Shown here in pieces: positions 51,012 to 59,984 of a stretch of DNA of 64,000 nucleotides. The notes below the pieces were generated by a model that was not told the DNA's origin, made no database searches, and was given only the letters and a program-made list of their open reading frames with translations. The translations under genes were made by a program, and so were the position numbers. Position 1 is the stretch's first letter; each line of letters begins with the position of its first letter. This DNA comes from Halobacillus locisalis (lineage in GTDB: Bacteria > Bacillota > Bacilli > Bacillales > Halobacillaceae), in assembly GCF_013694105.1 (NCBI RefSeq), contig NZ_JACEFG010000002.1:124001-188000 (forward strand). The letters are read 5' to 3'.

Positions 51012-52496
51012 TTACGAATCAAATAGGTTAAGCGACAATTGCTGGTTTTCACTAGTTGAACGCTGTTTCTTCTTTGTCCTCTTTCTTTGTACGTTCGTTG
51101 AACCTTTCCCTTTAACACTCGAAATTACTTCTTTCGCAAACCGATTCGCCTCTTTCACATCCACTACTGGCTCACTATAATCGATGTGAACAAATCCATG
51201 ATACTTCCAAGGTTGGTGAATATACTTGTTTGGAACATGTTTGAGCGCTGGAATGTGGCTTCGTACAAATGCGCCTTCGGGGTCAAGGTCTTTCCCCAGT
51301 TTAATTGGATTCAGAACTTTTACTGACTTAGCATCAGTGGTTCCAGCTGATAATTGTATTTGACTATAATGGATACCTGGTACGTAATCCAAAAATAATC
51401 CAGCAAGATAATCACCAGGCCTGCGCCAATCCAAGCCGAGTGTGTGGCAAGCAAACGAGATGAGCATCGCTCTTAATTGATGATTGATCCAGCCTGTCTT
51501 AAGAAGCAACCGCATCGCTGCATCTATCATGGGAATTCCCGTTTCACCCTTACACCATTTATGAAACCTTTCCTCATTATCTTCTCGCACATGATCCAAC
51601 GCAGTGTTTATGGATTCAAGAGCAATCGACGAATCATCCTCCAACCACTGCTTATATTGACTATGCCAGAAAAGACGTAACAAAAATGCCTTCAGTTGCT
51701 TAACGTGATTCTCGTCCTCTATGGAAGAAATCTTTTCATTGGTTCGTTGAACAACATACCGCATCGTAACATTTCCCCAAGCAAGATAAGGGGATAGTCT
51801 ACTACCTGATGTGGATGACGAATCGGAATCTGACAAGTCATCCTTATAGCTTATCGATCGCTCGGACAAAAACGTTTCAAGTGACTCAAGCGCCAGGCTC
51901 TCACCACCCTGTTGCCCATATTTTATACCTATTCCCCCAACCGAAAGCCTGTTCATTTTTTCAATGGAGGAAGATAGAATAGAGGGCACTTCCTCCTCAT
52001 CTACCGTTGGAATATACGTTGGTGTCTTCCATAAGGGGCTATCCATATAGACATTCCACTCTTTTCTCCATGTTCCTCGATGGTCGAGCCCCTTCACCAC
52101 TCCGTCTTGCTGATACTCCTTCATCTGAAGGCCTTGCCTCTCCATCCACATGTGCACACGCATGTTTTGCTCCTTCATTAAAGGCGTCTCACTTTCTTCA
52201 TGCGCGTGAATCGTAAACTCCCCGAACGCCTCATAAATCGTCGCTAATACATCCTCCACTTCCTGAATCGAGACATAAACGGTACCACTTCGATGATGAA
52301 AAGATTCCTGAAGTTCCGTAAGCCCTTCCATGATGAATTGTAGATGACGAACCGATCGCTCGCTATTTTTCCATAGAGAAGGATCAGCTATATAGACCGG
52401 CAAAATTGGTTCACCATATTGAAGCGCTTCCACAAGTGGCTGATGATCATGTAAACGAATATCCCGCCTGAACCACACAACTTGCAACACATCCAT
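51012..52496 (-). CDS. Deoxyribodipyrimidine photolyase / cryptochrome family
   Basis: 494 residues. The N-terminal Rossmann antenna domain begins 'VVWFRRDIRLHDHQPLVEAL'. The FAD domain shows 'SRLSPYLAWGNVTMRYV', 'WCKGETGIPMIDAAMRLLLKTGWINHQLRAMLISF' (in parts) and 'SAGTTDAKSVKVLNPIKLGKDLDPEGAFVR', the usual FAD and lesion contacts. It should split cyclobutane pyrimidine dimers with blue light. A basic Lys/Arg/Thr tail (about 'KRTKKKQRS') is present. The photolyase-type call is firm; the exact lesion class is less so. Confidence 0.9.
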   Translation of the reverse strand: MDVLQVVWFRRDIRLHDHQPLVEALQYGEPILPVYIADPSLWKNSERSVRHLQFIMEGLTELQESFHHRSGTVYVSIQEVEDVLATIYEAFGEFTIHAHEESETPLMKEQNMRVHMWMERQGLQMKEYQQDGVVKGLDHRGTWRKEWNVYMDSPLWKTPTYIPTVDEEEVPSILSSSIEKMNRLSVGGIGIKYGQQGGESLALESLETFLSERSISYKDDLSDSDSSSTSGSRLSPYLAWGNVTMRYVVQRTNEKISSIEDENHVKQLKAFLLRLFWHSQYKQWLEDDSSIALESINTALDHVREDNEERFHKWCKGETGIPMIDAAMRLLLKTGWINHQLRAMLISFACHTLGLDWRRPGDYLAGLFLDYVPGIHYSQIQLSAGTTDAKSVKVLNPIKLGKDLDPEGAFVRSHIPALKHVPNKYIHQPWKYHGFVHIDYSEPVVDVKEANRFAKEVISSVKGKGSTNVQRKRTKKKQRSTSENQQLSLNLFDS

Positions 52497-52570
52497 CCCT
52501 CCGCTTTTATGTATCTATGTCCTATTGTAAACGTGAATGCATGGAAGGAGAAGGAATAACCATCTAAAAA

Positions 52571-52628
52571 CGTGCCTGCCCCCCACCCGCTCCGGTGATG
52601 CTTTATCACAGTGGGGGTCAGGCACCAT
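52571..52628. repeat. Family B palindromic repeat, copy B6
   Basis: CGTGCCTGCCCCCCAC faces GTGGGGGTCAGGCACC around CGGTGATGCTTTATCAC. It is nearly identical in its loop to B5, and lies between the photolyase and ykoC genes. Confidence 0.85.
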
Positions 52629-52644
52629 CAAAATACAACTTGTA

Positions 52645-53424
52645 TCAAAGCTCCCCGCCATAAAAAGAAAAGTACCCAAAATATACAGATAAGGCAATCG
52701 TAATCCCGAGCATTCCGAACATCATCAAAGGAAATATCCAGTCTTTCCTCTGTATTTTCATCGGACGATAAAAGGTGCGATCCCTGTCACCGGTAAATCC
52801 TTTTGATTCCATAGCTACAGCTGTCCGCTCTGCTTTACGAATGGCACCTGCCAGAAGAGGGATGGCCATGCGTTGGTACTGCACGATCCATTCTTTCCAT
52901 GTCTCAGGCTTGTTGACGCCGCGGATTCTATGAGCGGCCAGCACCTGCTGGAATTCGGTTTTCAACATGGGCAGGAAGCGATATCCGGCTAACACTCCGT
53001 AGGCGATTTTCGGAGGGAGCTTCAGCTGTTGAATGAGACTGAGAATAAAGTGGACCATGTTTGTCGTGAACAGAAACAGTAACGAAAGGGTGGCGAAGGC
53101 CAGCACCCTAAGCCCTAAGGACGTCGCGACCCAGACATCCTCCGCTGGAAAGTTGATTCCGAATAGAGACAAGTTTTCTTCAGAAGCGGTGGATTTATCT
53201 GTGAAGACCAACGTCGTCCAGAACATGCCAAAAGCAAACAGTAAGAAGGGAAGAAAATAATAGACATAATGTTTCTTCTTGAATGTGCCGAACCAAAAGG
53301 TGACGACCATCGTCCCACAAATATAGATCAACGGCGTGACAGGGTCGAACAGGAACGCTAATAGAAAGACGAGGCCGATGATCGTCAGGGCCTTCACGGT
53401 CGGATTCAAGTCATGTAGAAACAT
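52645..53424 (-). CDS. ykoC: Energy-coupling factor transmembrane protein (EcfT/YkoC)
   Basis: 259 residues with five or six hydrophobic segments. The EcfT coupling motifs are visible as 'ILAAHRIRGVN' (Ala-Arg-Gly type) and 'RAERTAVAMESKGFTG'-like 'RKAERTAVAMESKGF'. It transmits ATP hydrolysis by YkoD to the substrate-binding YkoE. It overlaps the ykoD gene by 14 nt. Last gene of the TPP-controlled operon. Confidence 0.9.
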   Translation of the reverse strand: MFLHDLNPTVKALTIIGLVFLLAFLFDPVTPLIYICGTMVVTFWFGTFKKKHYVYYFLPFLLFAFGMFWTTLVFTDKSTASEENLSLFGINFPAEDVWVATSLGLRVLAFATLSLLFLFTTNMVHFILSLIQQLKLPPKIAYGVLAGYRFLPMLKTEFQQVLAAHRIRGVNKPETWKEWIVQYQRMAIPLLAGAIRKAERTAVAMESKGFTGDRDRTFYRPMKIQRKDWIFPLMMFGMLGITIALSVYFGYFSFYGGEL

Positions 53425-55036
53425 AGGGTTGCTCCTTGTGCTTGATGGTTCGTTTCCACTGCTCCCTTGGCGGTAGTTCCAAATGGAAGCTTGCTAGATT
53501 GTCATGCGCCCACAGTTTTTCTGGTCGATCGTTAAAGGCGAGTCTTCCTTCTTTTATCACGAGCACCCTGTCCGCATAACGGTCGACGAGTTCCATGTCG
53601 TGCGTGATCATCACAATGGTTATGCCGTTGTCGTGCTTTTGTTCCAGCAGTGCCATCAATTCCGCTGTCGATCTCTCGTCTTGCCCGAATGTAGGTTCAT
53701 CGAGAAAAAGCAGGCGTTGTTGGTCGACGATCATCGTGGCGACACTCAACCGTCGTTTTTGCCCCTGACTGAGAAGGAAAGGATGCTGATGTTCCATTCC
53801 CTCTAACCGGCAGAAAGCGAGCGTTTCTTGGACAAGGGTCTGCTGTTCTTCCTCTGCAATGCCACTGTGCCTCAGACTGAAAGCCACTTCGTCATATACC
53901 GAATCGGCGATGAATTGATGTTCCGGGTTCTGAAAAACGTAGCCGATTTCTTTCCGCAATGCTTGTTGTGCCCACTTCTTTAACGGTCGACCTTTCAAAA
54001 ATACGGTGCCGCTACTTGGTTTTTGGATGCCTGCCAGTATTTTGGACAGCGATGATTTTCCGCTGCCGTTCTCTCCGGCAATCGCGATCCACTCCCCTTC
54101 ATGAATGGTGACATCGACGTCATGTATAATCGATTTCCAGGTCGCATGCTTCATGCTGACCAAGGCATCTCCCTTTGCTTTTTCCAAAAAGGTCTCCTCT
54201 TGTAAGGAGGGGGGATCGGGTAAATCTGTGACAAAAAGGGGATGAGGCGGCTGGCGATGTTCCTCTAGAGACGTCCTTGTTGCAAATGGGAGGCGGATGC
54301 CCATCGTATCGAGCTTTGCTGCATGGAACTGTAAATGGTGATGCAGCGGGCCATCGTGGTTGATGGTGCCGTTTTCGCTGAACACGATCACCCTTTCCAA
54401 AAAGGTCAGCCAGCCTTCCAATTTGTGCTCAATGACGAGTAACGTGAAGCCGAGCTTTTGTTTCAAATGCTTCAATAAATCGATGAAGTCTCGTGTGGCA
54501 ACGGGATCCAAGTTGGCAGTCGGCTCATCAAGGATCAACACTTCGGGCTCCATCGCGAGAATACAGGCGAGGGCGACTTTTTGTTTTTGACCACCCGATA
54601 AATCGGAAATCTTCGCAAGCTTGTGATCCGTCATCCCCACCCACTGCAACGCTTGATCCACCTTCTCCACCATCGCCTTATGAGGAATGTTCAAGTTTTC
54701 GAGACCGAAGGCAATTTCATCTTCCACGGTGATCATACAAAACTGTGTATCTGGATCTTGGAAGACGACCCCGACTTTCCGGGCGATTTCCCCTGGTTGA
54801 TAGTCGGTGGTGTTCTGCCCATCGATATAAACGTTTCCTGTTAATGACCCATCCAGTTCGCGTGGAAAAAGGCCGTTCAAACAGTGTGTGAGCGAACTTT
54901 TCCCTGAACCGCTCGGACCGAGGAGGAGAACCGCCTCGCCCTGTTCGATAAGGATGTTGATATCTTGAAGGACTGGCGATTGTTGCTCCTCATAGGTAAC
55001 GGTGAGGTTTTCTGTACGTAAGATGGGGTTCCTCAT
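53411..55036 (-). CDS. ykoD: Energy-coupling factor ATPase, two fused ABC domains (YkoD)
   Basis: 541 residues. First ABC domain: Walker A 'GPSGSGKSS', signature 'LSGGQKQKVALACIL', Walker B '[13 protein letters not shown]'. Second: Walker A 'GENGSGKSS', signature 'LSQGQKRRLSVATMI', Walker B 'LLFLDEPTFGQDERS'. The fused EcfA-EcfA layout is that of B. subtilis YkoD. It powers uptake of the thiamine precursor hydroxymethylpyrimidine with YkoE and YkoC. It overlaps ykoE by 4 nt. Confidence 0.94.
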   Translation of the reverse strand: MRNPILRTENLTVTYEEQQSPVLQDINILIEQGEAVLLLGPSGSGKSSLTHCLNGLFPRELDGSLTGNVYIDGQNTTDYQPGEIARKVGVVFQDPDTQFCMITVEDEIAFGLENLNIPHKAMVEKVDQALQWVGMTDHKLAKISDLSGGQKQKVALACILAMEPEVLILDEPTANLDPVATRDFIDLLKHLKQKLGFTLLVIEHKLEGWLTFLERVIVFSENGTINHDGPLHHHLQFHAAKLDTMGIRLPFATRTSLEEHRQPPHPLFVTDLPDPPSLQEETFLEKAKGDALVSMKHATWKSIIHDVDVTIHEGEWIAIAGENGSGKSSLSKILAGIQKPSSGTVFLKGRPLKKWAQQALRKEIGYVFQNPEHQFIADSVYDEVAFSLRHSGIAEEEQQTLVQETLAFCRLEGMEHQHPFLLSQGQKRRLSVATMIVDQQRLLFLDEPTFGQDERSTAELMALLEQKHDNGITIVMITHDMELVDRYADRVLVIKEGRLAFNDRPEKLWAHDNLASFHLELPPREQWKRTIKHKEQPYVST

Positions 55037-55611
55037 GCGGCCCGCTTCTTCCGGTATTCTTTACCGAGAGCGAAGCTTGATAGGACGCCTGTTTTGGCGA
55101 GTGCATCACTCAATGCTTTTCCTATGACTCCTGAAATGAGGGCTCCACTGATGATGCGGGCGATGAACATGGCGATCACGTATCCTGTGCTTAAGGCGGC
55201 AAAACCTGAGAGGAAGTAGCCCCACACGAAACTGAACACGGCAGCCATCACACCCGCGAGCATGAGCGTGAATAGGTCGTAGCGTTTATACCGGGTCATC
55301 GCAAAAGCGGATTCTGCGCCGAGCCCTTGAATCATGCCGGATACCAACAGCATGGGCCCCACGGCATTGCCGAGTAAAACCTCCACTGCGGCCGCAATCG
55401 TTTCGGATAAAAACGCAGCCCCTGGTTTGCGGATGATATACGCGGCGATGATCGAGACGATGAACCAGATGCCGAATATGAGGTCGTAGCCGATGGGGCC
55501 TAAGAACCCGACTAGGATTTTTCCAACCGGTAGAAAAGCGAGATACACGATCGCGAACACGACCGACAACACGGACATGACGACGACTTCTTTCAACTTC
55601 CAATGGTTCAT
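55033..55611 (-). CDS. ykoE: ECF substrate-specific membrane component YkoE
   Basis: 192 residues with five or six hydrophobic segments. 'FLPVGKILVGFLGPIGYDLIFGIWFI' and 'AGAFLSETIAAAVEVLLGN'-like 'PGAAFLSETIAAAVEVLLGN' are typical of YkoE S-components, which bind a thiamine precursor or thiamine. It is encoded between ykoF and ykoD with 4-nt overlaps at both ends. Confidence 0.92.
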   Translation of the reverse strand: MNHWKLKEVVVMSVLSVVFAIVYLAFLPVGKILVGFLGPIGYDLIFGIWFIVSIIAAYIIRKPGAAFLSETIAAAVEVLLGNAVGPMLLVSGMIQGLGAESAFAMTRYKRYDLFTLMLAGVMAAVFSFVWGYFLSGFAALSTGYVIAMFIARIISGALISGVIGKALSDALAKTGVLSSFALGKEYRKKRAA

Positions 55612-56210
55612 GATTGTTTCTCCTTATGGGTCGGACTGTTGGCCGAAATGGTGACCGTCATGACGGTATGAGACGATCCGCTATTCTCGGTTTCTCTGAA
55701 AACATCTTCAAGGCCGGTGAAAATGGCATTGGTATCACCTTCTAGACGGGTCGAGTAGTGAGCAGGGGAGACGGTGACACCTTTTTCTTTCATCGCTTCG
55801 ATTTGACTGTAAATCGTGTCCATGTAATCTCCGCCACCCATCGGATAAAGCGAAAACTTAGCGGCGCTGTATTGTTGGATGTCGCTTGTGTCCTTTTCAT
55901 TCAAGCGTTCTGTAGTCTCCTCCATGTACACATCTCCAGAAGAATCCCCCGGGCAGCCAATCGAAAACGTACCTTGGAACGCTACGTGGACGTCGGTTTT
56001 CGCGATATGCAACAGGATCGCTTTTGTCACATCAAACACGTGCTCCATACGTCCGCGGACGGTGGTCGTCACGTCATCAGTCTTCATCCAGACGTTCGAT
56101 GTGTCCACTTCCTGCAGGCTCCCTTTGATATACGACACGAATTGGTCGGACATGGGGTGCACAGAGAACGAGCACCCTGCAATACGAGAATTTCCACACT
56201 GATTTTCCAT
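55608..56210 (-). CDS. ykoF: Thiamine/HMP-binding protein YkoF
   Basis: About 200 residues. Two tandem ferredoxin-like YkoF domains, the first around 'CSFSVHPMSDQFVSYIKGSLQEVDTSNVWMKTDDVTTTVRG' (in parts) and the second around 'KFSLYPMGGGDYMDTIYSQIEAMKEKGV', each binding thiamine or hydroxymethylpyrimidine in known homologues. ATG at 56210 has AGGAGG ahead. The longer ORF upstream would run into the riboswitch terminator and is rejected. First gene of the operon. Confidence 0.93.
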   Translation of the reverse strand: MENQCGNSRIAGCSFSVHPMSDQFVSYIKGSLQEVDTSNVWMKTDDVTTTVRGRMEHVFDVTKAILLHIAKTDVHVAFQGTFSIGCPGDSSGDVYMEETTERLNEKDTSDIQQYSAAKFSLYPMGGGDYMDTIYSQIEAMKEKGVTVSPAHYSTRLEGDTNAIFTGLEDVFRETENSGSSHTVMTVTISANSPTHKEKQS

Positions 56211-56236
56211 TTTGTATTCCTCCTTTTTTTGAGCAC

Positions 56237-56264
56237 AAAAAAACTGCATCCCATGGGAATGCAG
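56237..56264 (-). terminator. TPP riboswitch expression-platform terminator
   Basis: On the minus strand CTGCATTCCCATGGGATGCAG is followed by TTTTTTT. It lies between the riboswitch and the ykoF ribosome site. Confidence 0.85.
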
Positions 56265-56312
56265 TCGATCAATCGATAAAGGAAGAACCGAGGTGGTTCT
56301 CGTGAAAGACGA

Positions 56313-56400
56313 CCGCACTTCCCCACGCTAGTATTATCTAGTTCGGGTTCGAAGGGTCGGAATATTTTCCTCTCAGCCGCTTGAAGCAGCTCCCCTAGTG
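56313..56400 (-). ncRNA. TPP (thi-box) riboswitch
   Basis: Read on the minus strand: CTAGGGGAGCTGCTTC, GCGGCTGAGAGG, GACCCTTCGAACCCGAACTAG, ATAATACTAGCGTGGGGAAG. CTGAGA, ACCCTT, GAACC and TAAT-CTAGCG are the conserved parts of the thi-box. Binding of thiamine pyrophosphate should favour the terminator just downstream and turn off ykoFEDC. Confidence 0.95.
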
Positions 56401-56634
56401 CTGAACGTGTATGCAGTTATTGTGCTTTGAATTTATAGTAACGGAGATGGTGAGATTTGTAAACGGTCTTTATTTGCAAAAGCTTTACCTGGGAATCTTG
56501 GGCAATCTCGGTTCTGTAAGACAGAAAGACTGTAAAGAGAGTCGCCAAGCTGTCAGGTTAGGAGATTCCTTTTTTCCAAATATTTGTTAGTATGAAGGCA
56601 TGTTATTCACACGCTAAGGAGGGAGGGGGAACGA

Positions 56635-57513
56635 ATGAGAATCAAGGTACTGATCATGGCATTTCTCTTTCTGGTAGGCTGTCAATCAAACCCACCGGAG
56701 CCTGAGTTTACGATCGGGAACGTGTATCCGATCCAGATGACACCAGGCAAATCATATTATTTGGTGACTTCATTCGAATGGGAAGGAGAGAAGGAAACGA
56801 CACTACGATCAATAAACATTGTTGGTGGTGCGTCTTTCCAGCCTGCTTTTTATATAGGGGAAGAAACGAAAAAGACGGGAATCTATACGAGAGAGAAGAT
56901 CGGTGAGAAAACAGCTGTGGAGGGGTACACGCTTGAAGAGAAGCAGACGCTGATTATGGAATGGACGATGCCGGAATCCGTTACAGATAAGTCTTCCAAA
57001 CTCCAGTTCATTTATGAAATCGACGGGCAGGAGTATCAAAAGGAAGTAGAATGGGATACGTTGACGGAATTGATGAGCAGTGAAAGGCTTGTTGATTCGA
57101 ACGAAGCGAAACCGCTCGAAGAAAAACCTTCATTCTCGCTGACTGAAAGCAACGAGCAGGTTCCTTTTCAAGTTGTCTCAGAATGTTGGGTGGAAAACTG
57201 TGAAGAAGCGTCTTCTTTTCTAGCAGAACCAGTGATCGAAGCGGAGGTTGAAGAGCTGACGTCCGAGCTAGAACCACGTCCTGTCTCGTCTGGTTCGTTT
57301 GTCGAGGTAGAAGTGGAGGGAGAAGAGCCGGATGAAATCGTCTATCATAGACAGGTGGACTCCATTTTCATAGAAGAGCGTCTTCAGGAGAACATCATTG
57401 AGCTTCAGAAGCGTGGAACGCACCAGTTCTTGTTTACCGCTATTTGGTACGATGAGTCGGGACTTTTTCAAGGTTCGAAAACGGTTGGGGTCGTCTTTGA
57501 TGTCGGTAATTGA
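56635..57513 (+). CDS. Secreted lipoprotein, unknown function
   Basis: 292 residues. The signal peptide is short ('IKVLIMAFLFLVGC', lipobox LVGC). The mature part is acidic with strand-rich patterning ('SKLQFIYEIDGQEYQKEVEW', 'HQFLFTAIWYDESGLFQGSKTVGVVFDV'), the last stretch resembling the final strands of Ig-like or YcdB-type folds. AAGGAGGGAGG precedes the ATG. A weak terminator follows at 57588. No firm family. Confidence 0.75.
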   Translation: MRIKVLIMAFLFLVGCQSNPPEPEFTIGNVYPIQMTPGKSYYLVTSFEWEGEKETTLRSINIVGGASFQPAFYIGEETKKTGIYTREKIGEKTAVEGYTLEEKQTLIMEWTMPESVTDKSSKLQFIYEIDGQEYQKEVEWDTLTELMSSERLVDSNEAKPLEEKPSFSLTESNEQVPFQVVSECWVENCEEASSFLAEPVIEAEVEELTSELEPRPVSSGSFVEVEVEGEEPDEIVYHRQVDSIFIEERLQENIIELQKRGTHQFLFTAIWYDESGLFQGSKTVGVVFDVGN

Positions 57514-57587
57514 ATCGTTGTTGCGTGTATAGGTGGGGTCAACACGCAACCTCTGGTAAAGACAAACGGTAATAAAATCCCCGTATA

Positions 57588-57617
57588 ACAAGGTCGTCCG
57601 TCATTTGGACGATCTTT
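57588..57617 (+). terminator. Terminator of the lipoprotein gene
   Basis: AAGGTCGTCC and GGACGATCTT form a stem around GTCATTT, followed by TTTTG. Confidence 0.7.
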
Positions 57618-57707
57618 TTGTATGAAAGATACATAAAATCGAAAGCCAAAACCTTCTTACGATTGTCTAATTCGTGTCAGTAAAAACAGAGAGAGGGTCA
57701 GCTAATC

Positions 57708-58229
57708 ATGAAACGTTTAGTCAAAAAAGCGCAGAAAGGAAATGATCAAGCCTTTCTTCAGTTATTTCAACACTATGAACAAGATGTGTACCGCATGGCC
57801 TACGTCTATGTAAAAAATCAAGAAGATGCATTGGACATTGTTCAGGAAGTCGCGTATCAATCTTATAAAAAAATCGACACGTTAAAGCAACCAGAGTATA
57901 TCAAGACGTGGCTGATCCGAATTACTATCAATTGCGCCACGAATCTCCTACGTAAAAATAAAAAAGTCGTCCATTTACAGACACAGCATGAGAAGTATAT
58001 GGGAACAGAAGAAATCGATCTATCATTATCAATATCACTTCGAGACGTCATGGAAAAATTGGAAGTGGACGAAAAAAGCATCGTGCTCCTTCGTTTCTAC
58101 CATCATTACACGTTTCAAGAGGTGGCCGACCTTCTTGATCTTCCAATAGGTACAGCTAAGACGATTTTGTACAGAGCTTTGAGGAAACTTCGATATGAGT
58201 TGAAGGAGAGTGAATGGTATGAACAATAA
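57708..58229 (+). CDS. ECF-type RNA polymerase sigma factor
   Basis: 173 residues. Region 2: 'DQAFLQLFQHYEQDVYRMAYVYVKNQEDALDIVQEVAYQSYKKI' in parts, with 'IKTWLIRITINCATNLLRK'. Region 4: 'LRFYHHYTFQEVADLLDLPIGTAKTILYRALRKLR'. This matches the SigV/SigI-like group found beside DUF4179 proteins. The next gene overlaps its end and is the likely membrane regulator. Distinct from the sigma factors at 2622 and 46293. Confidence 0.9.
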   Translation: MKRLVKKAQKGNDQAFLQLFQHYEQDVYRMAYVYVKNQEDALDIVQEVAYQSYKKIDTLKQPEYIKTWLIRITINCATNLLRKNKKVVHLQTQHEKYMGTEEIDLSLSISLRDVMEKLEVDEKSIVLLRFYHHYTFQEVADLLDLPIGTAKTILYRALRKLRYELKESEWYEQ

Positions 58230-59304
58230 GTGGAAAGAAGAATTCGACAGCATAGAAATTCCAGAGGAACTGCACAACAGAGCGAAAGCGGGTGTGAAAC
58301 GTGCGAAGAATGAGGGGAAACGGCAGAACGGTTGGAAGAAGCCGGTTGTAGCGGCTGGTCTTTTTCTGGGGCTTACTTCAGTCACGCTTGGCTTCTCGTT
58401 CCCATCGACTGCCGGACAAATTCCGATCGTGGGAAACATCTTCGAAGAAATGAGTGACAGCTTCACCGTATTCGATACGTACAAGCCTTTTTCAACAGAG
58501 CTGAACAATGTGGAAGAGAGCAATGGCATTCAAGTGACACTGAACGATGCCATTTTCGATGGAAAAACGCTTACGTTAACGTATTCAATCATGACGGAAC
58601 AAGATTTGGGAAGTGGTCTTATCATGAAGGATTCGTTATCCATTAGAGGGGTCAGTAGTTTAGGTGGATCTTCCAAAATTGATCAAGTAGAAGAGAACGC
58701 TTATGTTGGATTGATGACGATGACGAATGTAGACGAAGAAGCGATTCAAACGGCCAAAGTTAACTGGAATATTGATCAGTTCTCTGGTGGGGATACACAA
58801 GAGACGATAGATGGAAACTGGGACTTTAGCTTCAAACTTGAGTCGACAGACTATCAAGTGCAGGAAGTGATGGAAAAGGTAGAGCAAGACGACGTACAAG
58901 TAACCGTTGAGACATTAATGATGAACCCGATGTCCTTTTCTCTCAGGTACACTCAGACAATTTCAGAAGAAGTGGACAGTCACTGGAATGAGGTCGACGT
59001 CGATCTGATCGTACAGGACGATCTTGGCAATGTCTATGGTGGAGAAGGAAATGGTGGTACGGAAGATGGACGCACTTCGACATGGAGTAAAACATTTAAA
59101 GCTGTACATCCAGACGCAAGCAAATTGATAGTTACTCCACAAGTCTCTTTACAAAACTCGGAAAGAAGTGGTGGTTCTGTAAACGCGGATACGGGCGAGG
59201 AGATTTCAAGTTATTCTGAATCATCCAGTGAAGACCCTTTACCTGACCGGAGTTTTGATTTAGAAGATATTGTGATTGAATTGACAGAAGATCCTTCCTC
59301 TTGA
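58219..59304 (+). CDS. DUF4179 membrane protein, likely anti-sigma factor
   Basis: About 361 residues. Residues ~1-40 are cytoplasmic and charged ('WKEEFDSIEIPEELHNRAKAGVKRA'), a TM lies near 42-62 ('VVAAGLFLGLTSVTLGFSF'), and the rest is outside, with the DUF4179 domain ('FEEMSDSFTVFDTYKPFST') and a C-terminal Ig-like half. ATG at 58219 follows AAGGAG and overlaps the sigma stop. RsiV/DUF4179 proteins hold a partner sigma factor until a wall stress arrives. Confidence 0.85.
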   Translation: MNNKWKEEFDSIEIPEELHNRAKAGVKRAKNEGKRQNGWKKPVVAAGLFLGLTSVTLGFSFPSTAGQIPIVGNIFEEMSDSFTVFDTYKPFSTELNNVEESNGIQVTLNDAIFDGKTLTLTYSIMTEQDLGSGLIMKDSLSIRGVSSLGGSSKIDQVEENAYVGLMTMTNVDEEAIQTAKVNWNIDQFSGGDTQETIDGNWDFSFKLESTDYQVQEVMEKVEQDDVQVTVETLMMNPMSFSLRYTQTISEEVDSHWNEVDVDLIVQDDLGNVYGGEGNGGTEDGRTSTWSKTFKAVHPDASKLIVTPQVSLQNSERSGGSVNADTGEEISSYSESSSEDPLPDRSFDLEDIVIELTEDPSS

Positions 59305-59343
59305 TGAGGGGAGACTAACCTCAAAGGATGATTGCTTAACTAC

Positions 59344-59387
59344 AAAAAAGTGCCTGTTCCCATACGTTAGGGACAGGCACTTTTTTC
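59344..59387 (+). terminator. Terminator of the sigma/DUF4179 operon; family B-like repeat (B7)
   Basis: AAAAAAGTGCCTGTTCCC and GGGACAGGCACTTTTTT pair around ATACGTTA. The GTGCCTG/CAGGCAC ends are those of family B. It works in both directions, suiting the convergent gene. Confidence 0.85.
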
Positions 59388-59408
59388 ATATCATCACATG
59401 TCTATTTC

Positions 59409-59894
59409 TCACTCATCCGCTACTTCAATTTTCACGGTTTCCTCTTTGGTTGTGGTTTCGAATACGACTTCCCATTGATCACTTTCTTCGTCGTACTCTA
59501 TTTCTTTTACATTAAAATATTCTCCTCGGTGAGCGGGTGTTTTAACCTCTTCTTTGGCTTGAGCGACTGCTGATTTAATCACTTCAGAACTTTTCAAGTC
59601 AGCATCCTCAGGTTGAGCGTCTTCTAGAATTTCCGTTTCCCTTGCTCCCGCTTGTGCAGGAAAAGACTCCATCACATTCGTATACGAAACTTGAACATAA
59701 TCGCCTACCTCTACTACCTCTGGTCGATTACTGAACCAAATCATATCGACAAGCATTTCATCTTCTCTAACCTCCGTCACATAACCTTTTAACTGATTCG
59801 GTGCGTTGACTTGGATGGCGGTTTTCACTTCCGAGTTTTCATTCAGATAGCTGAGTTCTTCTTCCGTCAATGGTTCCGTCACATCAAGGTTCAA
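59409..59894 (-). CDS. DUF3221-like protein lacking a signal peptide
   Basis: 161 residues. 'QLKGYVTEVREDEMLVDMIWFSNRPEVVEVGDYVQVSYTNVMESFPAQ' (in parts) matches DUF3221, a small OB-like secreted-lipoprotein domain. The only start is TTG with no ribosome site. The frame stays open for 30 codons upstream, up to the stop of the preceding lipoprotein gene, and includes 'LWSFGTCTPSKQ', a likely relic of a lipobox. The 5' end has probably been deleted. Confidence 0.65.
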   Translation of the reverse strand: MNLDVTEPLTEEELSYLNENSEVKTAIQVNAPNQLKGYVTEVREDEMLVDMIWFSNRPEVVEVGDYVQVSYTNVMESFPAQAGARETEILEDAQPEDADLKSSEVIKSAVAQAKEEVKTPAHRGEYFNVKEIEYDEESDQWEVVFETTTKEETVKIEVADE

Positions 59895-59984
59895 CTGTTT
59901 TGAAGGCGTACATGTCCCAAAGCTCCATAATTTATTTTTTATAGTAGAACCGTCTATTACTTTCGATAAGGCATCGTGTTGGTG

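Noticed and set aside
56211-56318. Longer start for ykoF
   Set aside because: The extension lies over the riboswitch terminator; the ATG at 56210 has AGGAGG and matches the known domain start.
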